From Myxococcus fulvus (GTDB lineage Bacteria > Myxococcota > Myxococcia > Myxococcales > Myxococcaceae), in NCBI RefSeq assembly GCF_900111765.1, contig NZ_FOIB01000004.1, positions 248,001-312,000 on the forward strand: 64,000 bases of DNA. The letters are read 5' to 3'. The notes under the pieces are model-generated. The model was not told the DNA's origin. It saw nothing but the letters and a program-made list of their open reading frames with translations, and searched no databases. Made by a program: the position numbers and the translations under genes. This document shows, piece by piece, positions 8,959-18,356 of this stretch. The stretch's first letter is position 1. Each line of letters opens with the position of its first letter.

Positions 8959-10272
8959 ATGCACATGCCCTGCTCGATGTGGCTGAAGCGTCTGGTGGTG
9001 GTCAGCTTGTCCCTCGTCGTGCTGGGCGGTTGCTCCAGCTCGGATGACGACGGCAAGACACCCGCGGCGGATGGAGGGACGAACACCCCGGACGGCGGAG
9101 GCACCGTCACCGGTGACTGCCTGGGAGAGACGTTCCTGGAGTCGCTGGGTGAGGACCGGCTGCTGGTGGGCGCGCAGATGGAGGACGACACCGCGGCGGG
9201 CGCGCCGTTCGACGTGCACTACCTGTACATCGCCAGCGGGCTGGTGGACTCGAACAACGTGTGCACGTCGTGCACGTCGGGCTGCAACGCGGGCGGCTCG
9301 TCCTGCGCGAATGGCGCGTGCGCGTGGTGGGGGTGCTGGCAGGACTTGTCGCAGCCGCCGGGGGACTACATCCGCGGCTTCGTGTCGCGGGCGGCGGGGC
9401 GGCAGCAGCTCCCGTTCATCACGTACTACCAGCAGCTGTTGGGCAGCGTGGGCCCCTCGGGCGAGGGCGAGCAGCAGCTCACGGCGCTCAACGACGCGGC
9501 GGTGATGCGGCGCTACTTCGCGGACTATCGCTTCACGCTGCAGCAGGTGGGCAGCGCGCGCGCCCTGCTCCACCTGGAGCCGGACCTGTGGGGCTATCTC
9601 CAGTTCTTCTCCAACGGCAATCCGGACTCGGTGCCCGCCCAGGTCGCGAGCGCGAACAACACGGACTGCGCGGGCCTGGCGAACACCGCGTCGGGCCTGA
9701 GCCGCTGCATGATTGCGATGGCGCGCAAGTACGCGCCGAACGCGAAGGTGAGCCTGCACGCGAGCCCCTGGTCGACGCGCGTCGACGTGTACCTCAACAC
9801 CAACGCGTCGTTCGACATCGCGGCCGAGGCACGCAAGGTGGCCGACTTCCTGTCGAAGCTGGGCGCGGCGGACACGGACTTCATCGTCGTGGAGGCGTCG
9901 GATCGCGACGCGGGCTTCTACGACAGCATCGGCGAGGAGACGTGGTGGGACGTGGACAACCGCAAGCTGCCCCACTTCCGTCAGGCCTTCACCTGGGCCG
10001 CCGCCATCTCCGAGCGGCTGGGCAAGCCGAACTTCTGGTGGCAGCTCCCGGTGGGCAACATGAGCCTGCCGAACAGCAACACGCGCTGGAAGGACAACCG
10101 CGTGGACTATTTCTTCTCGCACACCGCGGAGCTGGCGGCCGCGCACTCCGTGGGCTTCTCCTTCGGCGCGGGTGAGGGCCGACAGACGTCGCCGGAGACC
10201 GACAACGGCAACCTGGCCAGCCGCGTCCGCGCGTACAAGCAGGCCGGCGGACAGGTGCCTTGCGTGAAGTAG
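8959..10272 (+). CDS. Secreted lipoprotein with a TIM-barrel glycoside-hydrolase-like look
   Basis: A 437-residue lipoprotein: a positively charged start, hydrophobic core and lipobox VVLGGC (Cys25), then a Ser/Asp/Gly-rich linker. The rest has the pattern of a secreted (beta/alpha)8 hydrolase: YYQQLLG, ALLHLEPDLWGYLQFF (an acidic pair after a strand), KVSLHASPWSTRVDVYLN, DFIVVEASDRDAGFY and PNFWWQLPVGN. Acidic residues at strand ends, LEPD and VEASDRD, are candidate catalytic residues. No named family was recognised, so the enzymatic call is an inference. Three close ATGs (8959, 8965, 8977) are possible starts, and all keep the lipobox. Confidence 0.6.
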   Translation: MHMPCSMWLKRLVVVSLSLVVLGGCSSSDDDGKTPAADGGTNTPDGGGTVTGDCLGETFLESLGEDRLLVGAQMEDDTAAGAPFDVHYLYIASGLVDSNNVCTSCTSGCNAGGSSCANGACAWWGCWQDLSQPPGDYIRGFVSRAAGRQQLPFITYYQQLLGSVGPSGEGEQQLTALNDAAVMRRYFADYRFTLQQVGSARALLHLEPDLWGYLQFFSNGNPDSVPAQVASANNTDCAGLANTASGLSRCMIAMARKYAPNAKVSLHASPWSTRVDVYLNTNASFDIAAEARKVADFLSKLGAADTDFIVVEASDRDAGFYDSIGEETWWDVDNRKLPHFRQAFTWAAAISERLGKPNFWWQLPVGNMSLPNSNTRWKDNRVDYFFSHTAELAAAHSVGFSFGAGEGRQTSPETDNGNLASRVRAYKQAGGQVPCVK

Positions 10273-10281
10273 ACGTCCCGC

Positions 10282-11964
10282 TCAGAACAGACGTGAGTAG
10301 GTGGGCCTCGCGTCCGGCCTCGGCGTCCACCGCCGACCGTCGCGAGGCAGCCAGAGCAGATGGAAGCGCTCCGCGGGCCCCTCGTAGCGCACCGGGTGCT
10401 CGCCGCGCTCGAGCACGAACTCCGCCTGGGTCACCCGCTGACCATCGATGAACAGCGCGCCCGTCTCGAGCACGGACGCGGGCTCGACGAAGTAGCGGCC
10501 CTGACGCACGGCGAGGAAGCGGTCCTCCAGCCTGTCCCCGTTCGTCACGTCGTACCGCCGTCCCCACAGGAACAGGTCTCCGTCATACGGCTGGTAGTGC
10601 GTGTCGAGGAACCCGCGCAGCCCGGGCGGCAACCCGGACGTCCGCAGGTCATCCACGCGCAGCACGCAGCCCTTCTCCACCAGCGCCTCGGGCACCTCGC
10701 GCGCCAGCTGGTCTGGGATGGCGCCGCGCAGATACGCGTCCGTGTAGAAGTAGAAGTGTGCGTGTGGCCGGCTCACGTAGCCGCCGGAGTTGTCATAGGC
10801 CACGTCCTCGGGCCCCGTGAGCGTGGCGATGCGCTCGAGCACCTCCCGCTGTCTGGCATTGCCGTCCCCGTCGAGCAGCGACTCCAGTCGCCACGCCTGC
10901 AGACAGACGAGTACTCCCAATGCCACACCCAGGGCCGCCCTCGCGCGCACGTGCTCGACGAGGAAACCCACCCCACGCGCCATGAACGGCGCGAGCACGC
11001 CCAGCCAGGGCAGCAGGCTGTACGGAAAGGGCGCGCGCTGGAGCGCATAGGAGCCGAACGTCGCCACCGCCGCGAGCAGCAACGTCAGGTCCGCGTCCGC
11101 CCAGCGCCCGGGCCCCGTGCTCCCCCACCGCCTCACCGTGGCCGCCACGCCCAGCCCCGCCAGGCCGAAGAGCCACGGCTGCTCTCGCAGCACCGGCCCC
11201 AGGTAGTCCCACGGCGAGAAGCCGGGATAGTGGCGCTGGTGCTCGGCGGCCCACACGAAGCACCACTGCCACCACGCGCTCCACGACGCCGTCACCGTGA
11301 GGTACGCCGCCACCACCGCGAGCCCCACGCCCGCGCCCGACAGGAACATCGCTGGATGTGCCACCAGCGCTGGTGCGCGCCCGCGTCGAGCCACCAGGTC
11401 CACCGCGAGCACCGCGCCCACCACCCCGCCGAAGAACAACACCTTCTGCGAGGCCCACAGCGCGGCCACGTACGACAGCCCCGCCACGAAGCCGAGCCAC
11501 CGCGTCCCCGGCCGCACCGACAGCGCCGCGAGCGCGCCCAGGAACAGCGCCGTGGACAGCGCATCCGGACGAATCTCCGTGGCGAAGCGCGTGAATGGCA
11601 CGCACGAGAGCAGCAGCACCGGCCCCAGCCAGCTCACGGCCCGGCCCTCGCGCCGGTTCAGCACCGCCACCGCGACACAGCTCCCCAACAGCGGCACCAG
11701 CATGGCCGCGCGCAACGCGAGCACGACCTTCGGCGAGTCCCCCAGCAGCCAGAACACCGGCGCCAGCCCCTGGTACACGAGCGGGAAGTGCACCTCGAAG
11801 AAGTCCCGGTAAGGCACCTGCCCCTTCGAGACGAGCCACGCCGCATGGGCATACTGGAACTCGTCGATGCTGAAGGCCTTGTGCAATGCCAGTCGCGCGG
11901 CCAGCACCCCCAACCCCAGGAGTCCCAGCCCAAGTGCCACGCGCGTCCACCGTGCGTCCGTCAT
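10282..11964 (-). CDS. GT39/ArnT-like integral membrane glycosyltransferase
   Basis: A 560-residue membrane protein. An N-terminal hydrophobic helix is followed by a first loop with SIDEFQYAHAAWLVSKGQVPYRDFFEVHFPLVYQ. This is the acidic D-E loop and P-Y-RDFFE..P pattern of dolichyl- or undecaprenyl-phosphate sugar transferases of the PMT/ArnT clan. About ten more hydrophobic segments follow up to about residue 370, then a soluble C-terminal domain of roughly 190 residues. Such enzymes transfer a sugar from a lipid carrier on the periplasmic face. The acceptor here is unknown. The start at ATG 11964 gives the usual short cytoplasmic tail. It converges on the preceding lipoprotein gene. Confidence 0.75.
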   Translation of the reverse strand: MTDARWTRVALGLGLLGLGVLAARLALHKAFSIDEFQYAHAAWLVSKGQVPYRDFFEVHFPLVYQGLAPVFWLLGDSPKVVLALRAAMLVPLLGSCVAVAVLNRREGRAVSWLGPVLLLSCVPFTRFATEIRPDALSTALFLGALAALSVRPGTRWLGFVAGLSYVAALWASQKVLFFGGVVGAVLAVDLVARRGRAPALVAHPAMFLSGAGVGLAVVAAYLTVTASWSAWWQWCFVWAAEHQRHYPGFSPWDYLGPVLREQPWLFGLAGLGVAATVRRWGSTGPGRWADADLTLLLAAVATFGSYALQRAPFPYSLLPWLGVLAPFMARGVGFLVEHVRARAALGVALGVLVCLQAWRLESLLDGDGNARQREVLERIATLTGPEDVAYDNSGGYVSRPHAHFYFYTDAYLRGAIPDQLAREVPEALVEKGCVLRVDDLRTSGLPPGLRGFLDTHYQPYDGDLFLWGRRYDVTNGDRLEDRFLAVRQGRYFVEPASVLETGALFIDGQRVTQAEFVLERGEHPVRYEGPAERFHLLWLPRDGRRWTPRPDARPTYSRLF

Positions 11965-12120
11965 CGGCCGCCCTCTTACCCCGAATCCCTCCCGCCTCCT
12001 GGGGTGGTCCTGACCGCATGAACCGGGCACCAACTTTTGATAGTGGGGAACTATTTTGACCCAGTTGTGCATCCCGCTCTTTCCGTGTATCTCGTCTTTA
12101 CCCTGTGAGCTTCAAGGGGA

Positions 12121-12171
12121 GCGGGCCGCCCCCTCATCCCGTGACGACACCTCCAGGTCGGGGCGGCCCGC
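12121..12171 (+). promoter_or_regulatory. Strong leader hairpin upstream of the 12199 gene
   Basis: Arms GCGGGCCGCCCC (12121-12132) and GGGGCGGCCCGC (12160-12171) are perfectly complementary over 12 bp with a 27-nt loop. The 3' arm ends 27 bases before the ATG, and a GAGGGGG ribosome-binding site follows. It could be a 5'-UTR regulatory stem, an mRNA stabiliser, or a terminator of an upstream transcript; the sequence does not decide. Confidence 0.5.
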
Positions 12172-12198
12172 GTCATTTCGCAGAGGGGGAATCACCAC

Positions 12199-13515
12199 AT
12201 GTCTCAGCACCATCCGTGGGGCGCCTGGCGCTCCGCGATTGCTCGTTCATGTCTTGGGGCCGTTGGAGCCGTGGCGTTGGTCTGGGGAGCCGTCGCGCCG
12301 GGGAGCGCACAGGCCGCCCTCCAATATCCGCCGATGGACCTCAACGCACACTGCGTCCAGCGCTATGGCTCGGGAGCGTTCGCCACGCTGACCGCGAACA
12401 ATGCCTATGGCTGGTCCTGCTACAAGAATGGCCAGTACCTGGGAATGGACCTCAACCAGGCGTGCCAGACGCAGCACACCAATGGCTTCCAGGCCGCGTA
12501 CCGCAACTTCAACGACGCCTATTCCTGGTACTGCCAGCTGCGCGCGAACTACACGTCGCAGAAGGGGCAGGTCCACTCGCTCTTCGTCTGGAAGGGGCAG
12601 TACGTCGCCCTGCGCACGCCGGACACCACCACCTGTGATGTGAATCGCATCGCCATGCTGGTGGATGGGTTCGACCGGGGCTACCAATTCTACAGCGACG
12701 TCACCGGCAGGACGCCCTCGCTGTTCCGCCACTACCAGAACCTGGACAGCATGGCGGTGCTGCCGTCCGGCTACGTGACGGGCTGCGCGAGCGCCTCGGA
12801 CCCGGCCTGCGGTGAGATTGCCCAGACGGGCATCGAGTTCAAGTACGACCTGTACAACGCGAACATCTGCACCGAAGCCGCGATGAGCCTGCACAACCAG
12901 GTGGGCTTCTACGAGCTGGGTCGCAACTTCTGGTTCTACAGCGGCCAGCTCTCGTCCACGAACAGCAACTACGCCCACGCGATGACGACGGGCTACGCGG
13001 TGCTGATGCGGTTCCTGTCCATGGAGTACACGGGCCTGGCCGTCTCCTCGAACCACGCCACCCTCCACACCAACGTGAAGAAGCTGGTGGACACGTACGC
13101 GTCCGCCACGGTGGCCTGCGGCACGGCGGGGGCCACCAGCACGCCCACGCCCTCGAACAGCTCGCTCTGCTACAAGCACGACTGGACGAACACGCTCCTG
13201 GCCAACCAGGGCCTCAACTCGCTGGGCACCACGGACCTGTTCGCGTCCTTCGTGATGCGCCTCAAGCGCGTGCACAACTGGGCCTTCGTCTTCCAGCTCT
13301 GGCGCAAGGTGGGCGCGCTGAGCAGTGTGACGAGCCCGTACTCCTCGGCGGACAACTTCGTGCTCGCCGCCAGCCGCGCGGCCAACGTCAACCTGTCCGA
13401 CGTGTTCGCGGACGCCTGGCGCTGGCCGCTGAGCAGCTCGGTCCGCATCACCCTGCAGAACGAGTTCGGCAACCCGGTGAGCACCGCGCCGTATCTGGTC
13501 CCCGAGCCTCCCTGA
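12199..13515 (+). CDS. Secreted protein with N-terminal Cys/Trp module and degenerate zincin motif
   Basis: A 438-residue exported protein with a signal peptide ending near residue 39 (PGSAQAA). Residues 47-115 hold two related units, MDLNAHCVQRYG..AYGWSCYKNG and MDLNQACQTQHT..AYSWYCQ, which look like a small disulfide module duplicated in tandem. The larger domain behind it resembles secreted zinc-dependent peptidases. At the expected helix, however, the sequence is FYELGRNFW (Tyr238-Glu-Leu-Gly-Arg242), where active members would have His-Glu-x-x-His. Both metal-binding histidines would then be absent, suggesting a non-catalytic derivative. The family assignment is inferred. A strong hairpin lies in its leader. 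Confidence 0.55.
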   Translation: MSQHHPWGAWRSAIARSCLGAVGAVALVWGAVAPGSAQAALQYPPMDLNAHCVQRYGSGAFATLTANNAYGWSCYKNGQYLGMDLNQACQTQHTNGFQAAYRNFNDAYSWYCQLRANYTSQKGQVHSLFVWKGQYVALRTPDTTTCDVNRIAMLVDGFDRGYQFYSDVTGRTPSLFRHYQNLDSMAVLPSGYVTGCASASDPACGEIAQTGIEFKYDLYNANICTEAAMSLHNQVGFYELGRNFWFYSGQLSSTNSNYAHAMTTGYAVLMRFLSMEYTGLAVSSNHATLHTNVKKLVDTYASATVACGTAGATSTPTPSNSSLCYKHDWTNTLLANQGLNSLGTTDLFASFVMRLKRVHNWAFVFQLWRKVGALSSVTSPYSSADNFVLAASRAANVNLSDVFADAWRWPLSSSVRITLQNEFGNPVSTAPYLVPEPP

Positions 13516-13523
13516 GGGCCTCT

Positions 13524-13542
13524 CGGTGAGCGGTCCTCACCG
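13524..13542. terminator. Hairpin at the convergent gene ends
   Basis: CGGTGAG (13524-13530) and CTCACCG (13536-13542) are perfectly complementary with a 5-nt loop. The stem lies between two converging genes and overlaps the stop codon of the minus-strand one. Confidence 0.4.
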
Positions 13543-16302
13543 GTCCAGTCGACGACGGGAGCGGGCGCGCGCGGCCTCCAGCGCCGAGTCCACGCCGCCC
13601 TCCCCTGATGGTTTCGCCCCGGAGGTGTCTGTCTTCGGCTCCGGGGTGCTCGAAGTGGACGCGGGCGACTCCAAGGCGCCCCGTGTGCTGTCGGGTGCGG
13701 GCATCGTCACGCCGGGAGCGGCCCCTCTCGGCGTGACGGTGCCCTGTGAAGTCGCGGCGACCACGCGCTGACGGGGCGCGGAGAGGAAGCGCCTCACGGC
13801 GACCTCGGCGAGCAGCACCAGCATCGCCAGCGACACCAGCCAGGGCGCCAGCGCGAGCTGTCCCTCGGACTCAGGGGCCTCGGCGAAGAGGCCCGTCATG
13901 GACAGTCGCTCCACGCCTCCACCCACCGCGGCGAGCGCGCGCAGCAGCTCCAGTCCTTCCTTCGGGCTCCCCGGCTCGAACTCCGGGGCGTACGGCAGCG
14001 CGACGGGAGGCGCCCGCAAGGCGCGCGTGCCCACGCGGACCACCGGATGCCATGTGCCGCTTCCCTCCAGCGGGAGCTCCGCCACCAGCCGGTCGTCATC
14101 CTCCCAGCGCATGGGGACCTCCACCGGCTCCGACTTCCCATCGCCCGCGAGCAACATCATCGAGGGCAGCGTGCCGGGCAGCGGCGCCTCGGGAGGCAGG
14201 TCCAGCGTCACCCGGAGCAGGTGACCCCGACGCTCGGAGCGCACCACCGCCTCGCCCAGCGGAGACGAGCCCGCCAGCGTCCAGCGCACCATCGCCTCCA
14301 GCGTCGCGCGCAGCGAGGCCCACTGGCGCAGCTCTCCGGTGAAGGGGCCATCGACCTCGGCGGTGAAGGCCACGGTGCGACCCGCGCCGCGGGGCCACAT
14401 CGCGAGGACCGGGGCCGCGTGGGTGTCGAGCGTGCGCAGCGCCACGTTGGCTTGAGGACGCAGGTACGTGAGGTTGTAGCCGCCCACCTGGGGCAGGCCC
14501 TCGGAGGGGAGACGGCCCAGGAGCGGCAGGTCGGGCGCGGCCTCCATCGACACGGGCTCGTCGATGAACGTGGCCCGGGCGACCGCGAGCGTCTCCTGGC
14601 TGAAGATGCGCGGCAGGCTCATCGCGTCCTCGGCGAAGTAGATGCGTCCGCCGCCGCGCTGGGCCACTTCCATGAGGAGCTTGGCGTCGGAGTCCTTCGG
14701 CGTGCCCAGGCCGATGACCGACACCGTCACCGACTTGGACTGGAGTTCCTCGAGCGTGCGCCGGAAGTCGTCGGGCTCCTCGGAGTCCGCGGCGTCGGAG
14801 AAGAGCAGCACGTGGCGCGTGGCCTTGTCGCTCTGGAGGATTTGCTTCCGGCCGGAGCGCAGTGCCTCACCCACGTAGATGCCTCCGCCTCCGCTGAAGC
14901 CCTGGGCGACCTTGTCGAAGGGCAGGCCCGCCTGCACGGAGCGCAGCGGGAAGATTTCGTGCGTCTCCGTGTCAATCATGTGCACGGAGGCTTCGTCCTG
15001 GGGGTTGAGCAGGGAGAGCGCGGCGACGACGCCCTCGGCGGCGACCTCCATCTTGGTGCGCCCGTCGGGCACGGTGACGCCCATGGAGCACGAGCAGTCC
15101 ATCAGGATGCTGATGGCGATGGAGGCGCGGCGCACCTCCTCGCGCATCTCCAGCGACACGGGCAGCAGGGGCTCGATGGGCGAGCGACGGTAGCCGCCCT
15201 CGCCGAAGCTCTCGCGTCCGCCGGTCATCACGAGCCCGCCGCCAGCCTGCTCCACGTAGGACGCGAGCGCGTTGAGGCCCGGCTCGCCGAGCAGGTTCGC
15301 GTCCACGTTCTCGAGCACCACGCTGCCCACGCCGTCGAGGTCATCGAGGGACGGCCGGAAGGGGGCTCGGACATCGACGAGCAGGCCCGTGGCCTGGAGC
15401 GCCTGCGCGAGCGTGCCCTTGGGTTGATGGGTGAGCAGCAGCACGCGGCCCGGGCCCTCGACGCGGAGCACCGCGAGGCCCTTGTCGTTCTCCACCACGC
15501 CGTCGCCGGGGACCTCCACTGTGAGCTGGTAGCGCGCGAGGCCAGGCTCCTCGATGAGGTCCCTGAGTGGCAGCACGTTGGGGCCGGGGAGGAAGTCGAA
15601 GGGGCCTTTCACGAGCACGCGGCCGTTGCGCTCCAGGCGCACGGTGCCGGTGACGGCCGCCGAGGCGTATACCTGGGCGGAGAACTGGAAGGGCTCGCGA
15701 GTGGCCACGGAGGTGGGCACGTCGAGCGAGACGACGGCGACGTCCAGCGCGGGCTCGGGACGGGCGAGCTGTCGCCAGTCCACGGCGATGCCTCGGGCCG
15801 CGAGCCTGCGCGCCGCGCCTCGTGCATCCGTGCCGGTGGCGCGGCCATCGGAGAGGACGAGCACGCGGCCGGTGCGCTCCTGCGGAATGAGGACATTGGC
15901 GGCGTCGAGCGCGGCGGAGAGGTCCGAGGCCTCCGAGTCCAACGGTCGGCTGAAGCCACCGAAGGCGCCCACCGAGGACAGGGGCTGTTCTACCCGGGCC
16001 TCACGGCCGAAGGTGATGACGCCCACGCGGTCACCGGGGCGCCGCTGGGATTCCAGGTGGGAGACGAGCTCCTGGGCGGTGCGGTCCACGTCGCGCGGCA
16101 TGGAGGCGGAGCGGTCCACGATGACGACGACGTCGCTGCCCGCGTCCTCGCGGTGGCAGCTCGGGCCGGACAGCGCGCCGACCACCAGCACGAGCAACGT
16201 GGCGCGCAGGTACATCGGCGGACCGGGCCTGCGGCCGTACTTCCACAGGAAGAGACCGAGCGGGATGAGCAGCATCCACGCCTGCGGGAGCGCGAAGGTC
16301 AT
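13537..16302 (-). CDS. Membrane protein with two vWA domains around a GATase-like domain
   Basis: A 921-residue protein, last gene of an eight-gene operon. Two N-terminal hydrophobic helices (residues about 5-20 and 33-46) precede a first vWA domain whose MIDAS motif is DRSAS (63-67). A beta-rich segment and a glutamine-amidotransferase-like domain (about 285-380, including VEQAGGGLVMTGGRESFGEGGY) follow. A second vWA domain has MIDAS DCSCS (402-406). Near the C-terminus, about residues 825-850, there is one more membrane helix, then a low-complexity tail. This architecture belongs to the large vWA proteins found with MoxR ATPases and DUF58 proteins. The start at 16302 lies beyond a short repeated junction. 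It probably acts at the inner membrane as a metal-dependent protein-binding scaffold. Confidence 0.8.
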   Translation of the reverse strand: MTFALPQAWMLLIPLGLFLWKYGRRPGPPMYLRATLLVLVVGALSGPSCHREDAGSDVVVIVDRSASMPRDVDRTAQELVSHLESQRRPGDRVGVITFGREARVEQPLSSVGAFGGFSRPLDSEASDLSAALDAANVLIPQERTGRVLVLSDGRATGTDARGAARRLAARGIAVDWRQLARPEPALDVAVVSLDVPTSVATREPFQFSAQVYASAAVTGTVRLERNGRVLVKGPFDFLPGPNVLPLRDLIEEPGLARYQLTVEVPGDGVVENDKGLAVLRVEGPGRVLLLTHQPKGTLAQALQATGLLVDVRAPFRPSLDDLDGVGSVVLENVDANLLGEPGLNALASYVEQAGGGLVMTGGRESFGEGGYRRSPIEPLLPVSLEMREEVRRASIAISILMDCSCSMGVTVPDGRTKMEVAAEGVVAALSLLNPQDEASVHMIDTETHEIFPLRSVQAGLPFDKVAQGFSGGGGIYVGEALRSGRKQILQSDKATRHVLLFSDAADSEEPDDFRRTLEELQSKSVTVSVIGLGTPKDSDAKLLMEVAQRGGGRIYFAEDAMSLPRIFSQETLAVARATFIDEPVSMEAAPDLPLLGRLPSEGLPQVGGYNLTYLRPQANVALRTLDTHAAPVLAMWPRGAGRTVAFTAEVDGPFTGELRQWASLRATLEAMVRWTLAGSSPLGEAVVRSERRGHLLRVTLDLPPEAPLPGTLPSMMLLAGDGKSEPVEVPMRWEDDDRLVAELPLEGSGTWHPVVRVGTRALRAPPVALPYAPEFEPGSPKEGLELLRALAAVGGGVERLSMTGLFAEAPESEGQLALAPWLVSLAMLVLLAEVAVRRFLSAPRQRVVAATSQGTVTPRGAAPGVTMPAPDSTRGALESPASTSSTPEPKTDTSGAKPSGEGGVDSALEAARARSRRRLDR

Positions 16303-16490
16303 GACACCCGCCTCGTGACGTAGACGCCCTTCATCGAGACTCGCGGGAACCGCACCGAAGGCAACGCATGCAGCCCGGAGGTCATGACGCCCGCCTCGTG
16401 ACTTAGGCACTTCATCAGGGCTCGCGGGAACCGCGTCGTGAGCAACACCTGCGAGAGCGCGGAGGTCATGACACCCGCCTCGTGACGTAG
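16299..16490. repeat. Tandem triplication of an operon junction
   Basis: Three copies of a sequence of about 82-85 bp begin at 16299, 16381 and 16465, each starting GTCATGAC.CCCGCCTCGTGAC. Only the third copy carries the true 3' end of the BatA-like gene, and only the first carries the true start of the double-vWA gene. Read in the BatA-like frame, copy 1 still spells MKGVYVTRRVS-stop, close to the real end MGDFYVTRRVS-stop. The ancestral junction was probably an ATGA overlap like the others in this operon. Confidence 0.7.
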
Positions 16491-18196
16491 AAGTCGCCCA
16501 TCAGCGCGAGCAGGAGCAGCACCAGCGGCCAGCGCATCCGCTCGGAGGCACCCGCGCCCGCTTCGTCTTCTCCCGACTCACGCGCGGGGATGTCCACACT
16601 GCCGCGTCCGCGCAGGTCTGACTCGCGCGCATCCATCGTCAGCACCACCGCAGCGTCGACGACCTCACCGTCGCGTTCCAGTTCGTAGCGACCGGGCGAG
16701 GAAGGCGGAGGCAGACTCACCGCGCCCGCGCCGAACACGGGCTTTTCGCCCTCCGGTCCGACCAGCGTGTAGCGCTCGCCGGGCAGCGTTACCACCTGGA
16801 GCGGCTCGCCCAGCGAGAGCTGCCTGCGCGCGAAGCCCTCTCGCGAGCGACGCGCCTCGCGCACCACGTTGCCCAGCAACACCGGCCACGCGGACACACG
16901 CTGCACGTTGGAGCGAGCCAGGTCGATGTTGAGGTGCACACGCCCATCCTCCCCCTCCGACACCAACACGGCTTCCCCCGCGGTGATGAGCGGACGCCCA
17001 GGCGGGTTCTCCCCCGCGGACCAACGCACACCCGCGAGCTGCACGTCGTCGAGCAACGGATGCCCCTTCTCGGAGAAGAACGGGCCCACGAAGGTCCGGG
17101 GCTTGCCCGTCGCCCCCACCGTCACCCGCGCATCCGTGTCCCGTGGACCGATGAGCAACACGTCCTCCGCCGCGGCCTCGCGCGACAGGTCCGGGACCGC
17201 CGAGACGAAGCGCTCCAGCGCCCCCCGCTCCAGTGGCCCCAGGCCCTGCGCAAGTCGCACCGCGAGCGGCCGTGCCGACGACGTGGGCAGCGTCGCGCGG
17301 TTGTCCTCGGGCAGTGAGTCCGGAGCGATGAAGACGCTCACCTCTCCCGCATCCTGGAACGTGACGCGCACCGTGGCCGTCTCCCCGTCCTTGAACGACA
17401 CCGTCTCGGCGCGCGACGTCCCTTGCTTCGCGCCCACCCCGGGCTGCGCGGTCATCCGCACCGACACCGAGTCCGGGTCAACACCGAAGCGTGCCACCCG
17501 CAGCGTCACCGTCGACGTACCGCCTTCGTCCTTCCGCTGCGCGGAGACGAGCGCCACGTTGTCGCGCGCCGTGCCCAGCGCCGTCCACCGCACCGGAGCG
17601 GGCACCACGAGTCCCTCGGCCGGCGGCGCATCGGTGAAGAAGTCCACGTGCTTGCCCGGCCCCGCGAGCTCCTGTGCCCACAGCAGCGTGGGAATCGGGT
17701 CATGGTCCGCGCCCAGCGCATTGAAGGTCTCCAGCGCGGCCAACGCCCGCGAAGGCTCCGCCTCCGGCCCCGCGAGCACCCGTGGCGTCATCCCAGTGGC
17801 CAGCACCGTCACCCTCGTGGCCTTCGCGGTCTCCACTCGGCGGGCGGCCTCGCGGCGAACCAACTCCAGCACCGTCACGTTGTCCGGCCCTCGCGCGGAC
17901 ATCGACAGGCTGCCATCCACCACGAGCACCAGGTGCCGGCTCAGGGCCGTCTCACCCAATCGCACGTCCGCCAGGTACAGCGCCGCGGCGATGACCGCGA
18001 GCGCCTCCAGCAGCAGCGACACCTCGCGCGTGAAGCGCTCCCAACGAGGCCCCGCCTCAGCGCGAGGGCTCGGCGTGCGCCACAGGAACAGCGCGCTCAC
18101 CACCACCGGCTTCTGCCGGCGTCGCAGGAAGTACGCCGCCACCAACGGCACCAGCGCGCCCAAGGCCAGCAAGCCCCACGGGAAGCCGAAGCTCAT
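16466..18196 (-). CDS. BatA-like membrane protein with vWA domain
   Basis: A 576-residue protein that opens with the BatA N-terminal module: MSFGFPWGLLALGALVPLVAAYFLRRR, then VVSALFLWRT, then a second helix at about 58-76. A vWA domain follows with MIDAS DGSLS (94-98). A glutamine-amidotransferase-like segment lies further on, and a last membrane helix sits at the C-terminus (PLVLLLLALMGDFYV). BatA proteins sit in the inner membrane and are co-encoded with MoxR AAA ATPases and DUF58 proteins, as here. Its position between the DUF58 gene (160 bp upstream) and the double-vWA gene supports one complex. Confidence 0.8.
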   Translation of the reverse strand: MSFGFPWGLLALGALVPLVAAYFLRRRQKPVVVSALFLWRTPSPRAEAGPRWERFTREVSLLLEALAVIAAALYLADVRLGETALSRHLVLVVDGSLSMSARGPDNVTVLELVRREAARRVETAKATRVTVLATGMTPRVLAGPEAEPSRALAALETFNALGADHDPIPTLLWAQELAGPGKHVDFFTDAPPAEGLVVPAPVRWTALGTARDNVALVSAQRKDEGGTSTVTLRVARFGVDPDSVSVRMTAQPGVGAKQGTSRAETVSFKDGETATVRVTFQDAGEVSVFIAPDSLPEDNRATLPTSSARPLAVRLAQGLGPLERGALERFVSAVPDLSREAAAEDVLLIGPRDTDARVTVGATGKPRTFVGPFFSEKGHPLLDDVQLAGVRWSAGENPPGRPLITAGEAVLVSEGEDGRVHLNIDLARSNVQRVSAWPVLLGNVVREARRSREGFARRQLSLGEPLQVVTLPGERYTLVGPEGEKPVFGAGAVSLPPPSSPGRYELERDGEVVDAAVVLTMDARESDLRGRGSVDIPARESGEDEAGAGASERMRWPLVLLLLALMGDFYVTRRVS

Positions 18197-18356
18197 GACG
18201 ACGTGCCTCCCACCCCGCGGACCGCGTCGACACGCCTGTCCTCACAGCCACACGCTGGAGCAGCGCCCATCCCCTCGACGCTCGAGCACGCGCGCTCACC
18301 GCCACACGTGCGAGCAAGCCACCAAGGCGAACCGGCGCCCGCCGCCCGCACGCCCC
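18197..18356. other. 160-bp gap inside the MoxR/Bat operon, no feature seen
   Basis: This is the only large gap in an otherwise overlapping operon. No open frame, strong hairpin or promoter-like pair was seen, so it may simply be untranslated spacer. Confidence 0.4.
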
